Shown: piece by piece, positions 27,101 to 34,530 of the stretch
How the letters are laid out: the number at the start of each line of letters is the position of its first letter
How positions within the stretch are numbered: the first letter of the stretch is position 1
Assembly (NCBI GenBank): GCA_030065615.1
Contig: JASJDR010000092.1
Location: 1-34,530, forward strand
DNA length: 34,530 nt
From: Xenococcus sp. MO_188.B8
Lineage (GTDB): Bacteria > Cyanobacteriota > Cyanobacteriia > Cyanobacteriales > Xenococcaceae
Direction: 5' to 3'
Program-made: the position numbers and the translations under genes
Notes under the pieces: generated by a model
What the model was told of the DNA's origin: nothing
What the model saw: the letters and a program-made list of their open reading frames with translations, nothing else
The model's database searches: none

Positions 27101-27556
27101 TTCTACCCCCAACTGTCCATCCAGACGGGATACAGTCACAAACCAACTGCGTCCTTGTTTGGCCGCTACATTCAAAGAATTTTTCAGATATTTTGCTATT
27201 AGAAACACCTGCTTCAGGATGGCTTTAGCTGTACTGGTGGTTGTCGTTAAGGGACTTAGATGAATGAATGCACCGATAGCGCCATAATTATTAGCGATCG
27301 CCTCTAATTGTTGCTGCAAATGATCCTCGCTGATATCTGCCAACACCACGCGATTAATTCCCCTTGGCAATGGGAGTCGTTCTTTAATAATTGATTCGGG
27401 AAAACTTAGTGCAACCACTTTCCATCCTTGTTCTACAAGAGACTGAGCTAATTTAACAGTAAGAGGACTACCATCATCAGTGAGTAAACAGATGTAACCT
27501 TCAATCAAGGTACAATCCAACTTATCTGGAAGGGGTAAAGGCTGAATTTTAGCCAT
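24152..27556 (-). CDS. KR-DH-LPLAT (AGPAT) tri-functional PKS subunit
   Basis: An 1134-aa protein. The ketoreductase comprises a structural subdomain (20-225) and a catalytic subdomain (240-515) with GGGRGI (250-255), Ser423, Tyr436 and Asn440, so it should reduce 3-ketoacyl-ACP. A dehydratase-like hotdog follows (535-800), with LQDH548 and Pro557 in the HxxxxxxxxP spacing of PKS dehydratases and a probable partner region after 660 (HGAGFQG). The C-terminal 300 residues form an LPLAT/AGPAT acyltransferase with NHxxxxE (His867, Glu872 instead of the common Asp) and DGTRS (954-958) in place of EGTRS. In PfaA proteins KR-DH is fused behind the ACPs; here it is separate. In myxobacterial Pfa clusters an AGPAT domain offloads the chain to a lysolipid, so a glycerolipid product is one possibility. 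It follows the KS-AT-ACP gene by 44 bp. Confidence 0.88.
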   Translation of the reverse strand: MAKIQPLPLPDKLDCTLIEGYICLLTDDGSPLTVKLAQSLVEQGWKVVALSFPESIIKERLPLPRGINRVVLADISEDHLQQQLEAIANNYGAIGAFIHLSPLTTTTSTAKAILKQVFLIAKYLKNSLNVAAKQGRSWFVTVSRLDGQLGVEEQTNFNPINGGLFGLTKTLNLEWSKVFCRAIDISPNLETGTAARSIIAELYDPNCLIAEVGYSSQGRVTLVGKDCPITTQKNTSKSKISQDSVLIVSGGGRGITAQCAIKLAEYYQCKFILLGRSELNNEPEWSKNCFPEVELKKRAFSALNSQGCKPKPTQINKLVKGILATREIESTLQTIRQLGGQAEYLSVDITDSINVPKQLSSLVNKFGQITGIVHGAGVLADKLIEKKTERDFERVYSTKIEGLENLLNCVNLEQLKHLILFSSAAGFYGNIGQSDYAVANEILNKFAHQFKHQYPDCQVVSFNWGPWESGMVTPELKEIFAQRGIEVIPVDVGTRVFVNQIIKGNPEQIQILVGGGLVNPTVELESELKTYRIRRKLTLKANLFLQDHVIGNHAVLPTVFANVWLANTAEQIYLGYKFFSCENYKVLKGIVFDETLADEYILDIKEINKIPKKKIELSATIWSKTKQGKLRYHYQGNFKLLKQIPESPIHETFDDQQDDKLINFSPYQDGTLFHGAGFQGVKRVLNITPEKLTMECILPKVDDSYWGQFSAQAFNAISADIQFQCMLIWVRHFCDAGSLPLKCQKGEHYQDIPYGKTFYVSMEVQSNSETKLIANIISHDEKGNIYSRVFGAEVTISKQLNHLFVSVKDKEYQNIISFWRNLLGVKHPVAETLCMSLCKQFLGEIKLEDAEDFHSLNQQPRIYLANHQVGIESILFVFAISALSNSVINTVAKVEHQQSWVSELSHQIYSYPNLKDPELIFYFDRNNQLSMLNLLNSIKQIIIQQKHSLLVHVDGTRSLTCRQPLNNLSAVFLDLALELNIPIIPVKFKGGLPIEPLEKRLEFPFRYTYQDYHLGKAIYPGSLKLLNNLNRKTLILEKLNQLGETPEKTFPNPPNLDFDKEVRLGMQKTGGSEIHAVLYKVLEKISTPTDEVYTLVKGICEGTLQVSNTPEGHWLGEFGKWLSKNQLEIFVNRN

Positions 27557-27600
27557 AGCCCGTTGGATATTATCAGGTAAAGACGTTTCAGAAAACTTCT

Positions 27601-30600
27601 CTATACCGCGATCAAGGTTTTTTTTTCAGCCTCCCCAGACTGTTTACCCAGATAGCCAACAATTTGCGCTAGAGTTCGTAATTCTGCTAACTCTTCAGGA
27701 TTTACAGGCGGTAAATCGGGGAATAACTCCTGTATGGCCCCCATAATTTCTACCCGTTTGATGGAGTCAATGCCCAGATCTGCCTCCAGATCCATTTCCA
27801 ACTCCAACATCTCTGCTGGATACCCCGTCTTATCACTCACTACTTCTACGAGGGATTTAGTTAAACTCTCTAATTCTGGTTGAGGAATAGTCCCATTTTG
27901 TCTGGCTATTGGTTCTATTTGCTCTGGTTGAGGATGAAACTTTTCTTCTGTTGCGGCTGATACTGGTGCTGGTTGAGATACTGTCATCTGCGGTGAGGTT
28001 CTCTTACCCAGATAGCCAACAATTTGCGCTAGAGTTCGCAACTCTGCTAACTCTTCAGGATTTACAGGAGGTAAATCGGGGAATAATTCCTGCATCGCCC
28101 CCATAATTTCTACCCGTTTGATGGAGTCAATGCCTAAATCTGCCTCCAGATCCATTTCCAACTCCAACATCTCTGCTGGATACCCCGTCTTATCACTCAC
28201 TACTTCTACGAGGGATTTAGTTAAACTTTCTAATTCTGGTTGAGGAATACTCCCTTTTTGTTCTGCTGTTTCTACTTTCTTAGTTTTCGGTGTGGCTACT
28301 GCAGCGCTCGCTTCATTAGAAGTATTGGTGTGAACTGTTGGCTGTTGTAGAGAGAGAGTCTTTACCTGCACTCCATTGGCTTCAATATTAGTCTTACTTG
28401 TAGGGACAGAGACAGGTTCGATGGTTGGGGTAGTGATAGCAGCAAACACCCTATTTTGAGATGCTTCGCTAACTTCACCAGTCTGAGGACTATCCTGTAT
28501 TGGTTGAACAGTTGGCGAAGTAGCCGCGATATCTGAGGAGACTTTTACCTTCTCAGTTATGGAAGGAGTTTCTGGTATTGACGTTATGGAAGTAGCCGTA
28601 ATTTTGTCTGAAGGCAACAGCATTCTTTGTTGCTGCATCAGTTGGAAAAATTGTTGAGTATATTCTGCTTGATATTGCAAGAATTTTTCATGACTTCTGA
28701 CAACTTCAGCTTGATGCTGCTGAAAACGCATAATATTAGCGTCTAAACCGTCCAAAGAGTCTTGCTGAGAGGAATTTGAAGAAATCTTGAACCTGGATCG
28801 TGTGATTTGCTTATTCATGGTGTTGTTTGTAGGGGAAATTTTTTCTGTCTTTGGGTTTGTCAGTCTTGGCGTTTGCGAGTTTTTTTGGTTTAAGTTAACT
28901 TCTGAGTATAAATTGCTATTACTAGCTGTTGGTGATATAGGGAGCTTGGGCTTATTTACAGATGCTAGTTCAGCAAGTGTGGGTTTAGTTGTTCCTAACT
29001 GAGAGTTATCCTTGGTTTCAGGAGTCGCTTGACCATTATCTGTTATTTGTTTTTGGCTATGGGTGTATTCCTGTTTAAAACCATTATGTTGTCCCACTGA
29101 TTCGGGTTTAGGGGACAATTGCACCCTATTATTTCCAGTAGGAGCGAGGTTGTTACTTACTTTCTGCTTTTCGACTTTTGAGTTAACTTGATGTCCATCT
29201 CGTAAAGCATCTTCAAAAGCAGCCTTGGTTTTTTCACTGACGTAATTACTGCCATTTACACTGACTCTTAAACCTTTCTTTGTCGGATTATCAGAGACAT
29301 TTTGTTCAAGTTGGTAAGAATCGAGATTATTTAAAGGTAAACCAGCGACACGCAACTGGACAACAGCTTCTTGCAGTTGACGGTACGAGCAGCTATGCTG
29401 CTTGTGCTTAGGGCTCTCCTGAGACTTAATAACTTGATGATCGGCTGACCGATCCCTTTTAGATATTTGAAGCTTTGCCAATGGCTTTTTTCCTGGGCTC
29501 GAACCAGAATTTAGGGCGATCGCCAGATGAGGTTTATCCTGAAGAATATTCTTGACTAGGTTCGTCAAAATATTCCTTGGTCCAAATTCAATAAAGAAAT
29601 ATCCCCCGGCTGCATAAATATTTTCAATTTCCTGTTTAAAGTGGACTGGACTAACAATATGAGATTCTAGGATTTGCTTGCTCGTATCGGCGTTGTTGGG
29701 ATAAGGATTTGCTGTTGTATTGGAGTAAACTGGTATTTGGGGGCTGTTGAAGGTAACTTTGCTCAAAGCCTCAGTAAAAATGTCCTTGTCACGAGCAGCA
29801 AGGGGAGTATGAAAAGCTGCTGAAACAGGCAACAATTTTACAAAGCAACCAAGTTTCTCTAGACTTGGCTGGACTTTAGCCAGTTCTAGTTTAGTTCCTG
29901 CCAACACGACCTGATTATTAGAATTCCAATTAGCAATAATCAAATCGGGAAAATTTTTGACTACTTCAGTTATTTCACCAATATTTCCTATCACCACTAG
30001 CATTCCACTTGGGTCAAAATTTAAAGCTGGAGGAGATGCCATTGCTTGCCCTCTAGATTTAACTAGGAAGTAGTAATCTTCATCATTTAAAACTCCCGCA
30101 GCCCAAAGTGCAGTTAGCTCTCCAAAACTATGTCCGACAGTAAAATCAGGCTTAAATCCAGCCCGTTGCAAGATTTTATACAAAGCCGTACTAAATACAC
30201 CAATAGCTGGTTGGGCATTTTCAGTTTTTTGTAAGGTGGCAACTTGAGCATCTTGTTGCGTTTTTTCCCAAGCAGGGGGAGGAAAAACAATCTCAGAAAT
30301 GGATGCTAATTCATCTTGGAGCAGAATACGATCCATCTGCTGATAAACTTGGCGAAATTGAGGAAAGTTCGTCACCAATTCTTTACCCATTTCTAAATAT
30401 TGAGAACCTTGTCCGGAAAATAAAGCGACTACCTTCCCTTGAGAATTAATGCCAGTTTGGCGGTAGTAAATTCCTTTGGGATGTTCCCAAGATTCTTTGG
30501 CCAGCTGATTTTTAAGGTTGTCAATGGTAATCTGTAATAATTCAGAGGCTTCTGTCAAAGATTGAGCTATAAAACCAACTCTCGCTGAGTTGAGAGGAAT

Positions 30601-32184
30601 ATCTAGAGATTGACCAGATTTGATTAGCTCTATGTAATGTTTTTCTCTGGTATCAGACTCTAACTGCTTTTGTACTGTTTGACATCGAGTTAATAATTTT
30701 CGGGGAGTTGGAGCAGCTAGTAAAATTATTTCTGGTGTTTTATTAAAGCGATAAGGTTGGTGATGTTCCCTTTCGTATTCTTCTAAGACCACATGAAAAT
30801 TTGTCCCCCCAAAGCCAAATGAACTGACTCCTGCTCTTCTTGGGGGTTCAGTTTCTCCCTGAAACCAAGGTCGAGTTTTTGTGTTGAGATAAAAAGGCGA
30901 ATCTTCAATCTCCAACTTGGGATTCGGTTGAGTAACATTAATAGTTGGCGGTAAAATTTTGTGATGCAATGCTAATGCAGCCTTCATTAAACTTGCTGCA
31001 CCTGCTGCTGATTTAGTATGTCCGATCTGAGACTTAACACTTCCCAGTGAGATATGTTGTTTTTTCGGATTATTTTCGCCAAAAACTTCTTTTAAAGCAG
31101 CAAACTCCGTTGGATCTCCTGCTATAGTTCCCGTCCCATGAGCTTCAATTAAACCTACTGTTTCCGGTGCTAACCCCGCATCCTCATAGGCACGGCTTAA
31201 GGCTAGGGCTTGCCCTGATGAACGAGGTGCGTAAATGCTTTTATACTTACCATCACTCGATGTACCAATTCCCTTAATTACAGCATAAATGCGATCGCCA
31301 TCTTGTTTGGCATCTTCAAGACGCTTTAATACCATCATCCCCACGGCTTCCCCAATGAGCATTCCATCTGCTTCAGCATCGAAGGGTCTAATTTCTCCTT
31401 GTTTAGAGAAGGCAGGGGTTTTACTAAAACACATATACATAAAGATGGTATTGTCAGTATCAACACCACCCGTAATCATCATGTCACTGCGATATTCGCT
31501 TAACTCACTCAATGCCATCCGCAGTGCACTCAAAGAACTTGCACAAGCTGCATCTACAACACAATTCATGCCCCCTAAATCTAAACGATTGGCAATTCGT
31601 CCAGAAATTACATTTCCTAGCATTCCTGGAAATGAATTTTCTTCCCAAGGAATATAAGCCAGTTTTATTTTTTTAATAATCTTTTGGCTATCTTCCTCAG
31701 ATAAACCAATGCTTTGAAGAACTTTCTCCCAAACGGGATACTGCAAGCGACTGGTTAAAGGGGTAATTAATTTTTGTCCCCCACCTACTCCTAAAACCAC
31801 TCCCGTACGCTCTCGAATTGATGGATGAGCCTTGCCATAACCTGCATCTTCCATCGCCTGTTTGGCTACCACCAGCGATAGCAGTTGAGCTACATCGGTA
31901 ACCTCTAAAATATTGGGAGGCAACCCAAATTCCATCGGATTAAAATCAATATCTGGGATAAACCCACCTCGCTTACAATAGGTCTTATCAGGGAAAGTTG
32001 GCTCTGGATCGTAATAGTCTTCAATATTCCAACGGGAAGCAGGTACGTCTGTAATACAATTAACCCCATCAATAATATTTTCCCAGTATTCTCGTAAATT
32101 GTTTGACTGGGGAAATATTCCCGCCATCCCAATAATAGCTACGGGATTTTTCTGTAGTGATGATTGTAATTCTTTTTGATTCAT
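27601..32184 (-). CDS. PfaA-like PKS: KS-AT-ACP-ACP
   Basis: A 1527-aa protein opening the operon. KS 12-470 has DAACASS (Cys214), EAHGTGT (His349) and KSQIGH (His389). AT 585-895 has GHSFGE (Ser686) and AAFH (His792), the pattern of malonyl-specific ATs. A low-complexity Ser/Thr/Pro/Gln-rich linker (895-1310) includes a Gln-rich helical stretch (1150-1190). Two tandem ACPs carry LGIDSIKRVEI, with phosphopantetheine Ser1354 and Ser1474. The LGIDSIKRVEI form is the PUFA-synthase ACP signature. Two ACPs is fewer than the five to nine of EPA/DHA synthases. The KR and DH of a standard PfaA are encoded by the next gene. AAGGA lies 9 nt upstream of the ATG. It would load malonyl units and carry the growing chain. 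Confidence 0.95.
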   Translation of the reverse strand: MNQKELQSSLQKNPVAIIGMAGIFPQSNNLREYWENIIDGVNCITDVPASRWNIEDYYDPEPTFPDKTYCKRGGFIPDIDFNPMEFGLPPNILEVTDVAQLLSLVVAKQAMEDAGYGKAHPSIRERTGVVLGVGGGQKLITPLTSRLQYPVWEKVLQSIGLSEEDSQKIIKKIKLAYIPWEENSFPGMLGNVISGRIANRLDLGGMNCVVDAACASSLSALRMALSELSEYRSDMMITGGVDTDNTIFMYMCFSKTPAFSKQGEIRPFDAEADGMLIGEAVGMMVLKRLEDAKQDGDRIYAVIKGIGTSSDGKYKSIYAPRSSGQALALSRAYEDAGLAPETVGLIEAHGTGTIAGDPTEFAALKEVFGENNPKKQHISLGSVKSQIGHTKSAAGAASLMKAALALHHKILPPTINVTQPNPKLEIEDSPFYLNTKTRPWFQGETEPPRRAGVSSFGFGGTNFHVVLEEYEREHHQPYRFNKTPEIILLAAPTPRKLLTRCQTVQKQLESDTREKHYIELIKSGQSLDIPLNSARVGFIAQSLTEASELLQITIDNLKNQLAKESWEHPKGIYYRQTGINSQGKVVALFSGQGSQYLEMGKELVTNFPQFRQVYQQMDRILLQDELASISEIVFPPPAWEKTQQDAQVATLQKTENAQPAIGVFSTALYKILQRAGFKPDFTVGHSFGELTALWAAGVLNDEDYYFLVKSRGQAMASPPALNFDPSGMLVVIGNIGEITEVVKNFPDLIIANWNSNNQVVLAGTKLELAKVQPSLEKLGCFVKLLPVSAAFHTPLAARDKDIFTEALSKVTFNSPQIPVYSNTTANPYPNNADTSKQILESHIVSPVHFKQEIENIYAAGGYFFIEFGPRNILTNLVKNILQDKPHLAIALNSGSSPGKKPLAKLQISKRDRSADHQVIKSQESPKHKQHSCSYRQLQEAVVQLRVAGLPLNNLDSYQLEQNVSDNPTKKGLRVSVNGSNYVSEKTKAAFEDALRDGHQVNSKVEKQKVSNNLAPTGNNRVQLSPKPESVGQHNGFKQEYTHSQKQITDNGQATPETKDNSQLGTTKPTLAELASVNKPKLPISPTASNSNLYSEVNLNQKNSQTPRLTNPKTEKISPTNNTMNKQITRSRFKISSNSSQQDSLDGLDANIMRFQQHQAEVVRSHEKFLQYQAEYTQQFFQLMQQQRMLLPSDKITATSITSIPETPSITEKVKVSSDIAATSPTVQPIQDSPQTGEVSEASQNRVFAAITTPTIEPVSVPTSKTNIEANGVQVKTLSLQQPTVHTNTSNEASAAVATPKTKKVETAEQKGSIPQPELESLTKSLVEVVSDKTGYPAEMLELEMDLEADLGIDSIKRVEIMGAMQELFPDLPPVNPEELAELRTLAQIVGYLGKRTSPQMTVSQPAPVSAATEEKFHPQPEQIEPIARQNGTIPQPELESLTKSLVEVVSDKTGYPAEMLELEMDLEADLGIDSIKRVEIMGAIQELFPDLPPVNPEELAELRTLAQIVGYLGKQSGEAEKKTLIAV
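27643..27888 (-). repeat. Tandem ACP repeat, copy 2
   Basis: The DNA encoding the second ACP repeats that at 28003-28248 at an offset of exactly 360 bp, with only scattered substitutions, many of them silent. The similarity covers synonymous positions, which points to recent duplication or gene conversion. Confidence 0.85.
28003..28248 (-). repeat. Tandem ACP repeat, copy 1
   Basis: Partner of the repeat at 27643-27888. The linkers between and before the two ACPs are less similar than the ACP units themselves. Confidence 0.85.
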
Positions 32185-32580
32185 AATATTCTATCCTTTT
32201 TGAATAGATATTTTAACTGCCTGTTATTGATTTAAATTAGCAGTCAATCTAAGTAGATAAACCTTGACAACATGCTCCCCAATTCCGGCAACGCTTTACC
32301 TAAAATTAGCTTCTTGCACTTCATCAGCATGAGAATTGCCATAAATACCCCGCGTGCAAATTTCTATGAGAGCATGAGATACTCGGTTCATATTCGGCAA
32401 AGTCTTATTTCTAGAAGCTACTAAAATCAATGGCTCAAAAAAAGTTGCACACAGGTTAATAAATACAAAGCTTGATTTATGTTATGAAATTTATATTTAT
32501 CTGACATATCTTTACATTTTTTAAGATATTTTCTACATGTATATTTTGCTACAAATATACAATTTTGTGTATAACAAAAA

Positions 32581-32619
32581 ACTACATTTGCAAAACTAGT
32601 TGTCTAGTTACAATGTAGT
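32581..32619. repeat. Nested palindrome
   Basis: Outer arms ACTACATT (32581-32588) and AATGTAGT (32612-32619) enclose inner arms ACTAG (32595-32599) and CTAGT (32604-32608) around a TTGT loop. It has no T-run for either strand's terminator. It could be an operator or a cruciform end; it lies about 400 bp upstream of the PKS operon. Confidence 0.5.
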
Positions 32620-32729
32620 GTTTGATATTAAGGAGCAATGAAAAAGCTACTACTAGTGCTATTACAGGAAATTATACAATAATCTGCGTCGTGCTATTCC
32701 TTTGTTTCAACAGGTGACCATTTTTTGAA

Positions 32730-32757
32730 TTCAAAATTCAAAATTCAAAGTTCAAAA
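32730..32757. repeat. STRR: four tandem heptamers TTCAAAA
   Basis: Four consecutive heptamers (TTCAAAA three times, TTCAAAG once), followed by a GC-rich stretch. This is the same arrangement, heptamers next to GC-rich DNA, as the element inserted in the NRPS gene, and is typical of cyanobacterial short tandem repeats. Confidence 0.7.
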
Positions 32758-33092
32758 TTGACGAGCGCGGGAAGGGGGCTTCAAAACAAACACAATTCAC
32801 GCTAAGAAGCCAACAAGATAATCCCGCTTTTCTCACCCCAAAGGCGATCGCTATGGACAGAAAGCCTACCGCATCTAGGTTTGACCCTGGTGTTCACTCA
32901 GTCACGACAAAAGACAGTCTGTTGGAGCGAGTTCCAGCCTGCATCAGAATCAATTAGAGTTTGAACAAAAAGCAATTTATTTGGCGTCATATTGAGGCAG
33001 ATATATTTAGTTTTGCCATAAATTTTACTAAATAAATAAATCTAAAAACAGATATAATTTAGAGATAAAAATAATTTTATTTTCTCTATTTA

Positions 33093-34415
33093 ATGACTCC
33101 TAATTCAACAAATTGCATCCCCAATCAACTAAATTTTGGCAGCCTAAAAGGAAGAAAAGTAATAGCTAATTTCAGTGGAGGAAGAATTACCTCAGACGCA
33201 GGAATTGTGTTGATGGCAGAGTTGGATAAAAAACTCAAAATTACGGCGAGATTTGCTGAATGTTTTCGAGATCATCGAAATTCATCTTATGTAGATTATC
33301 CCGTTCACCAATTACTAGCACAAAGAGTTTATGGGATTATTTTAGGTTATGAGGATGTTAATGATCATGACAAATTACGAGAAGATCCAGCCTTAGCAAT
33401 TGCTCTAGGAAAACTGAACTTTATTGAACCAAATCAAAGAACGTTAGCTGGAAAAAGTACAATTAATCGATTAGAATATTGCCCGGAAACAATTATCAAT
33501 CAAGAGTCAAGCCGTTACCATAAAATAGAGCATGACCCAAAAGAAATTGAAAAAGCCTTTGTTGAGATATTCCTCAATTCTTATAAAAAACCTCCGAAGC
33601 AAATTATTTTAGACATGGATGTCACTGATGACCAAGTACATGGTAATCAAGAAGGAGCATTTTTCAATCCTTATTATAAAGGAGTATGTTATGCCCCTTT
33701 ATACATTTTTTGTGGGCATCATTTGTTGGTAGCAAAACTACGCTCTTCTAATGTTGACCCAGCAGGTGGAGCATTAGAAGAATTACAAAGAGTAATTGGA
33801 TTAATTCGAGAAAAATGGCAGGATACTCACATCATAATCAGAGGAGATAGCGCTTATTCTCGTGAAGATATTATGATATGGTGTGAAGAAAAAATCGGAG
33901 TTGATTATGTTTTAGCTATGGCAACTAATAGCCAATTAAAGTTACGAGCTTCCGATGTTATTGAAAAAGCTAAAATTGATTATCAACAAAGACTTGAACC
34001 TGTTACTAAATTAATTGAAACGTTATTTTCCCCCGATGAATAATTAGAAGAAGCTTGGGAGTTAGTTCCAGAATCTACTTGGTATCGTTCTCTTTGCTAC
34101 AAAACGCAAGAGTCTTGGAGTCGTTATAGAAGAGTTGTTACCAAAGTTTGTCATGGTAGCAAAGGGTCAAAAATGCGTCACGTTGTCACATCTTTACCGG
34201 CTTCAAAGATCCCACCATCTAAACTTTATACTGACCAATATTGTCCCAGAGGCGAGATGGAAAATCGTATCAAAGAACAACAACTTGATTTATTTGCTGA
34301 TCGAACTTCAACATATGCGAAGCGGTATCCTTTAGGACAGACATTTGAGAGTAATCAACTTAGGCTTTGGCTATCCTCTATGGCTTATGTTTTAGAGAGC
34401 GTGTTTGATAATTGA
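33093..34415 (+). pseudogene. IS1380-family transposase with an in-frame stop
   Basis: The first 316 codons show the IS1380 N-terminal pattern (SGGRITSDAG, then LAQRVYGIILGYEDVNDHD, TINRLE), the catalytic IILDMDVTDDQVHG and IIRGDSAYSR segments with their Asp residues, and a downstream WCEE. TAA at 34041-34043 stops the frame. The same frame then continues through WELVPESTWYR, DQYCPRGEMENRIKEQQLDL and SNQLRLWLSSMAYVL to TGA at 34415. IS1380 proteins are about 430-460 aa, so the last part, normally beyond AYVL, is also missing or degenerate. A single nonsense mutation plus 3' decay makes this copy inactive. It lies head-to-head with the PKS operon. Confidence 0.85.
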
Positions 34416-34530
34416 TAACTAGGTAGACACTGGGGTTGGAGAACTGTAAGTTAAACGTCTTAACATAAGATTTATCATGACGATATAAATCATAGTTTCA
34501 CTGGTAGTTGGCAAATATTCATAATCTTTG
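34416..34530. other. Window-end tail after the IS1380 pseudogene
   Basis: A short stretch with stops in all frames. It probably contains the degenerate 3' end of the IS1380 gene, but I could not identify a terminal inverted repeat. Confidence 0.3.

Larger units (their letters stand above)
32185..33092. promoter_or_regulatory. Gene-poor upstream region of the PKS operon
   Basis: About 0.9 kb without a convincing gene. It lies upstream of the minus-strand operon start, so the operon promoter should be here, but no -35/-10 pair stands out in the AT-rich DNA. The Shine-Dalgarno AAGGA for the first gene is at 32194-32198. The region also holds the palindrome at 32581-32619, an STRR at 32730-32757 and a 14-codon plus-strand mini-frame at 32638-32682. 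The segment 32840-32990 has more balanced base composition but no recognisable protein. Confidence 0.4.

Noticed and set aside
32638..32682. 14-codon plus-strand frame (MKKLLLVLLQEIIQ) preceded by AAGGAG
   Set aside because: The Shine-Dalgarno-like sequence is too close to the ATG (2 nt), the peptide is very short, and no downstream gene on that strand would use it as a leader.
32730..32757. Possible CRISPR-like tandem repeat
   Set aside because: Units are 7 bp without spacers, which is the STRR pattern, not a CRISPR array; no cas genes are present.
32840..32990. Possible coding remnant in the upstream region
   Set aside because: Frames are short and none gave a recognisable motif, so no call was made.

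Overview
The window looks like a cyanobacterial accessory region. It has the octamer GCGATCGC (HIP1) in many places, short tandem heptanucleotide repeats (TTTTGAC / TTCAAAA) of the cyanobacterial STRR type, IS families common in cyanobacteria, and a multi-domain PKS of the polyunsaturated-fatty-acid (Pfa) / heterocyst-glycolipid type. No rRNA, tRNA or CRISPR array was seen. No gene identifies the species.

Layout. (1) Positions 1-3160 are a graveyard of broken mobile and accessory genes: the tail of a DUF1778 antitoxin, the C-terminal end of an IS6-like transposase, a central piece of a Tn3-family TnpA, the N-terminus of a small tyrosine recombinase and the N-terminus of an IS701-like transposase. 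A 34-bp inverted repeat pair brackets the Tn3 and recombinase pieces. (2) Positions 3164-32184, all on the minus strand, form one long biosynthetic locus. In transcription order it encodes: KS-AT-ACP-ACP (1527 aa); KR-DH-acyltransferase (1134 aa); a lipoxygenase-fold protein (475 aa) with altered metal ligands; KS-CLF-AT plus four hotdog (dehydratase) repeats (2329 aa); a flavoprotein remnant; a PfaD-type enoyl reductase (550 aa); an IS1-family insertion; an acyl-AMP ligase fused to a carrier protein and missing its 5' end; a PEP-mutase-like N-terminal fragment; and a dimodular NRPS C-A-PCP-C-A-PCP-TE (2532 aa). (3) Positions 32185-33092 are a gene-poor upstream region with a palindrome and an STRR. 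(4) Positions 33093-34415 hold an IS1380-family transposase broken by an in-frame stop.

How the genes could work together (inference). The two KS proteins, KR, dehydratases and PfaD would build a fatty-acid-like or polyunsaturated chain iteratively. The lipoxygenase-like protein may oxidise or otherwise modify it. The NRPS starts with a condensation domain, so it could take an acyl chain and couple it to glycine (first A-domain code) and a second, unassigned amino acid before thioesterase release. The LPLAT/AGPAT domain on the KR-DH protein is a competing or additional offloading route to a lipid. PUFA-synthase/NRPS hybrids are known from zeamine and fabclavine. A version with a lipoxygenase-like enzyme and an LPLAT-fused KR-DH is not one I recognise.

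The locus shows decay: the IS1 copy lies without target duplication between pfaD and the ligase and has cost the ligase its N-terminus, and the flavoprotein and PEP-mutase genes are stubs. The PKS half (especially about 13.6-27.5 kb) is visibly more AT-rich than the ligase/NRPS half, so the two halves may differ in origin or have been brought together secondarily. No phosphopantetheinyl transferase, transporter or regulator is present in the window.
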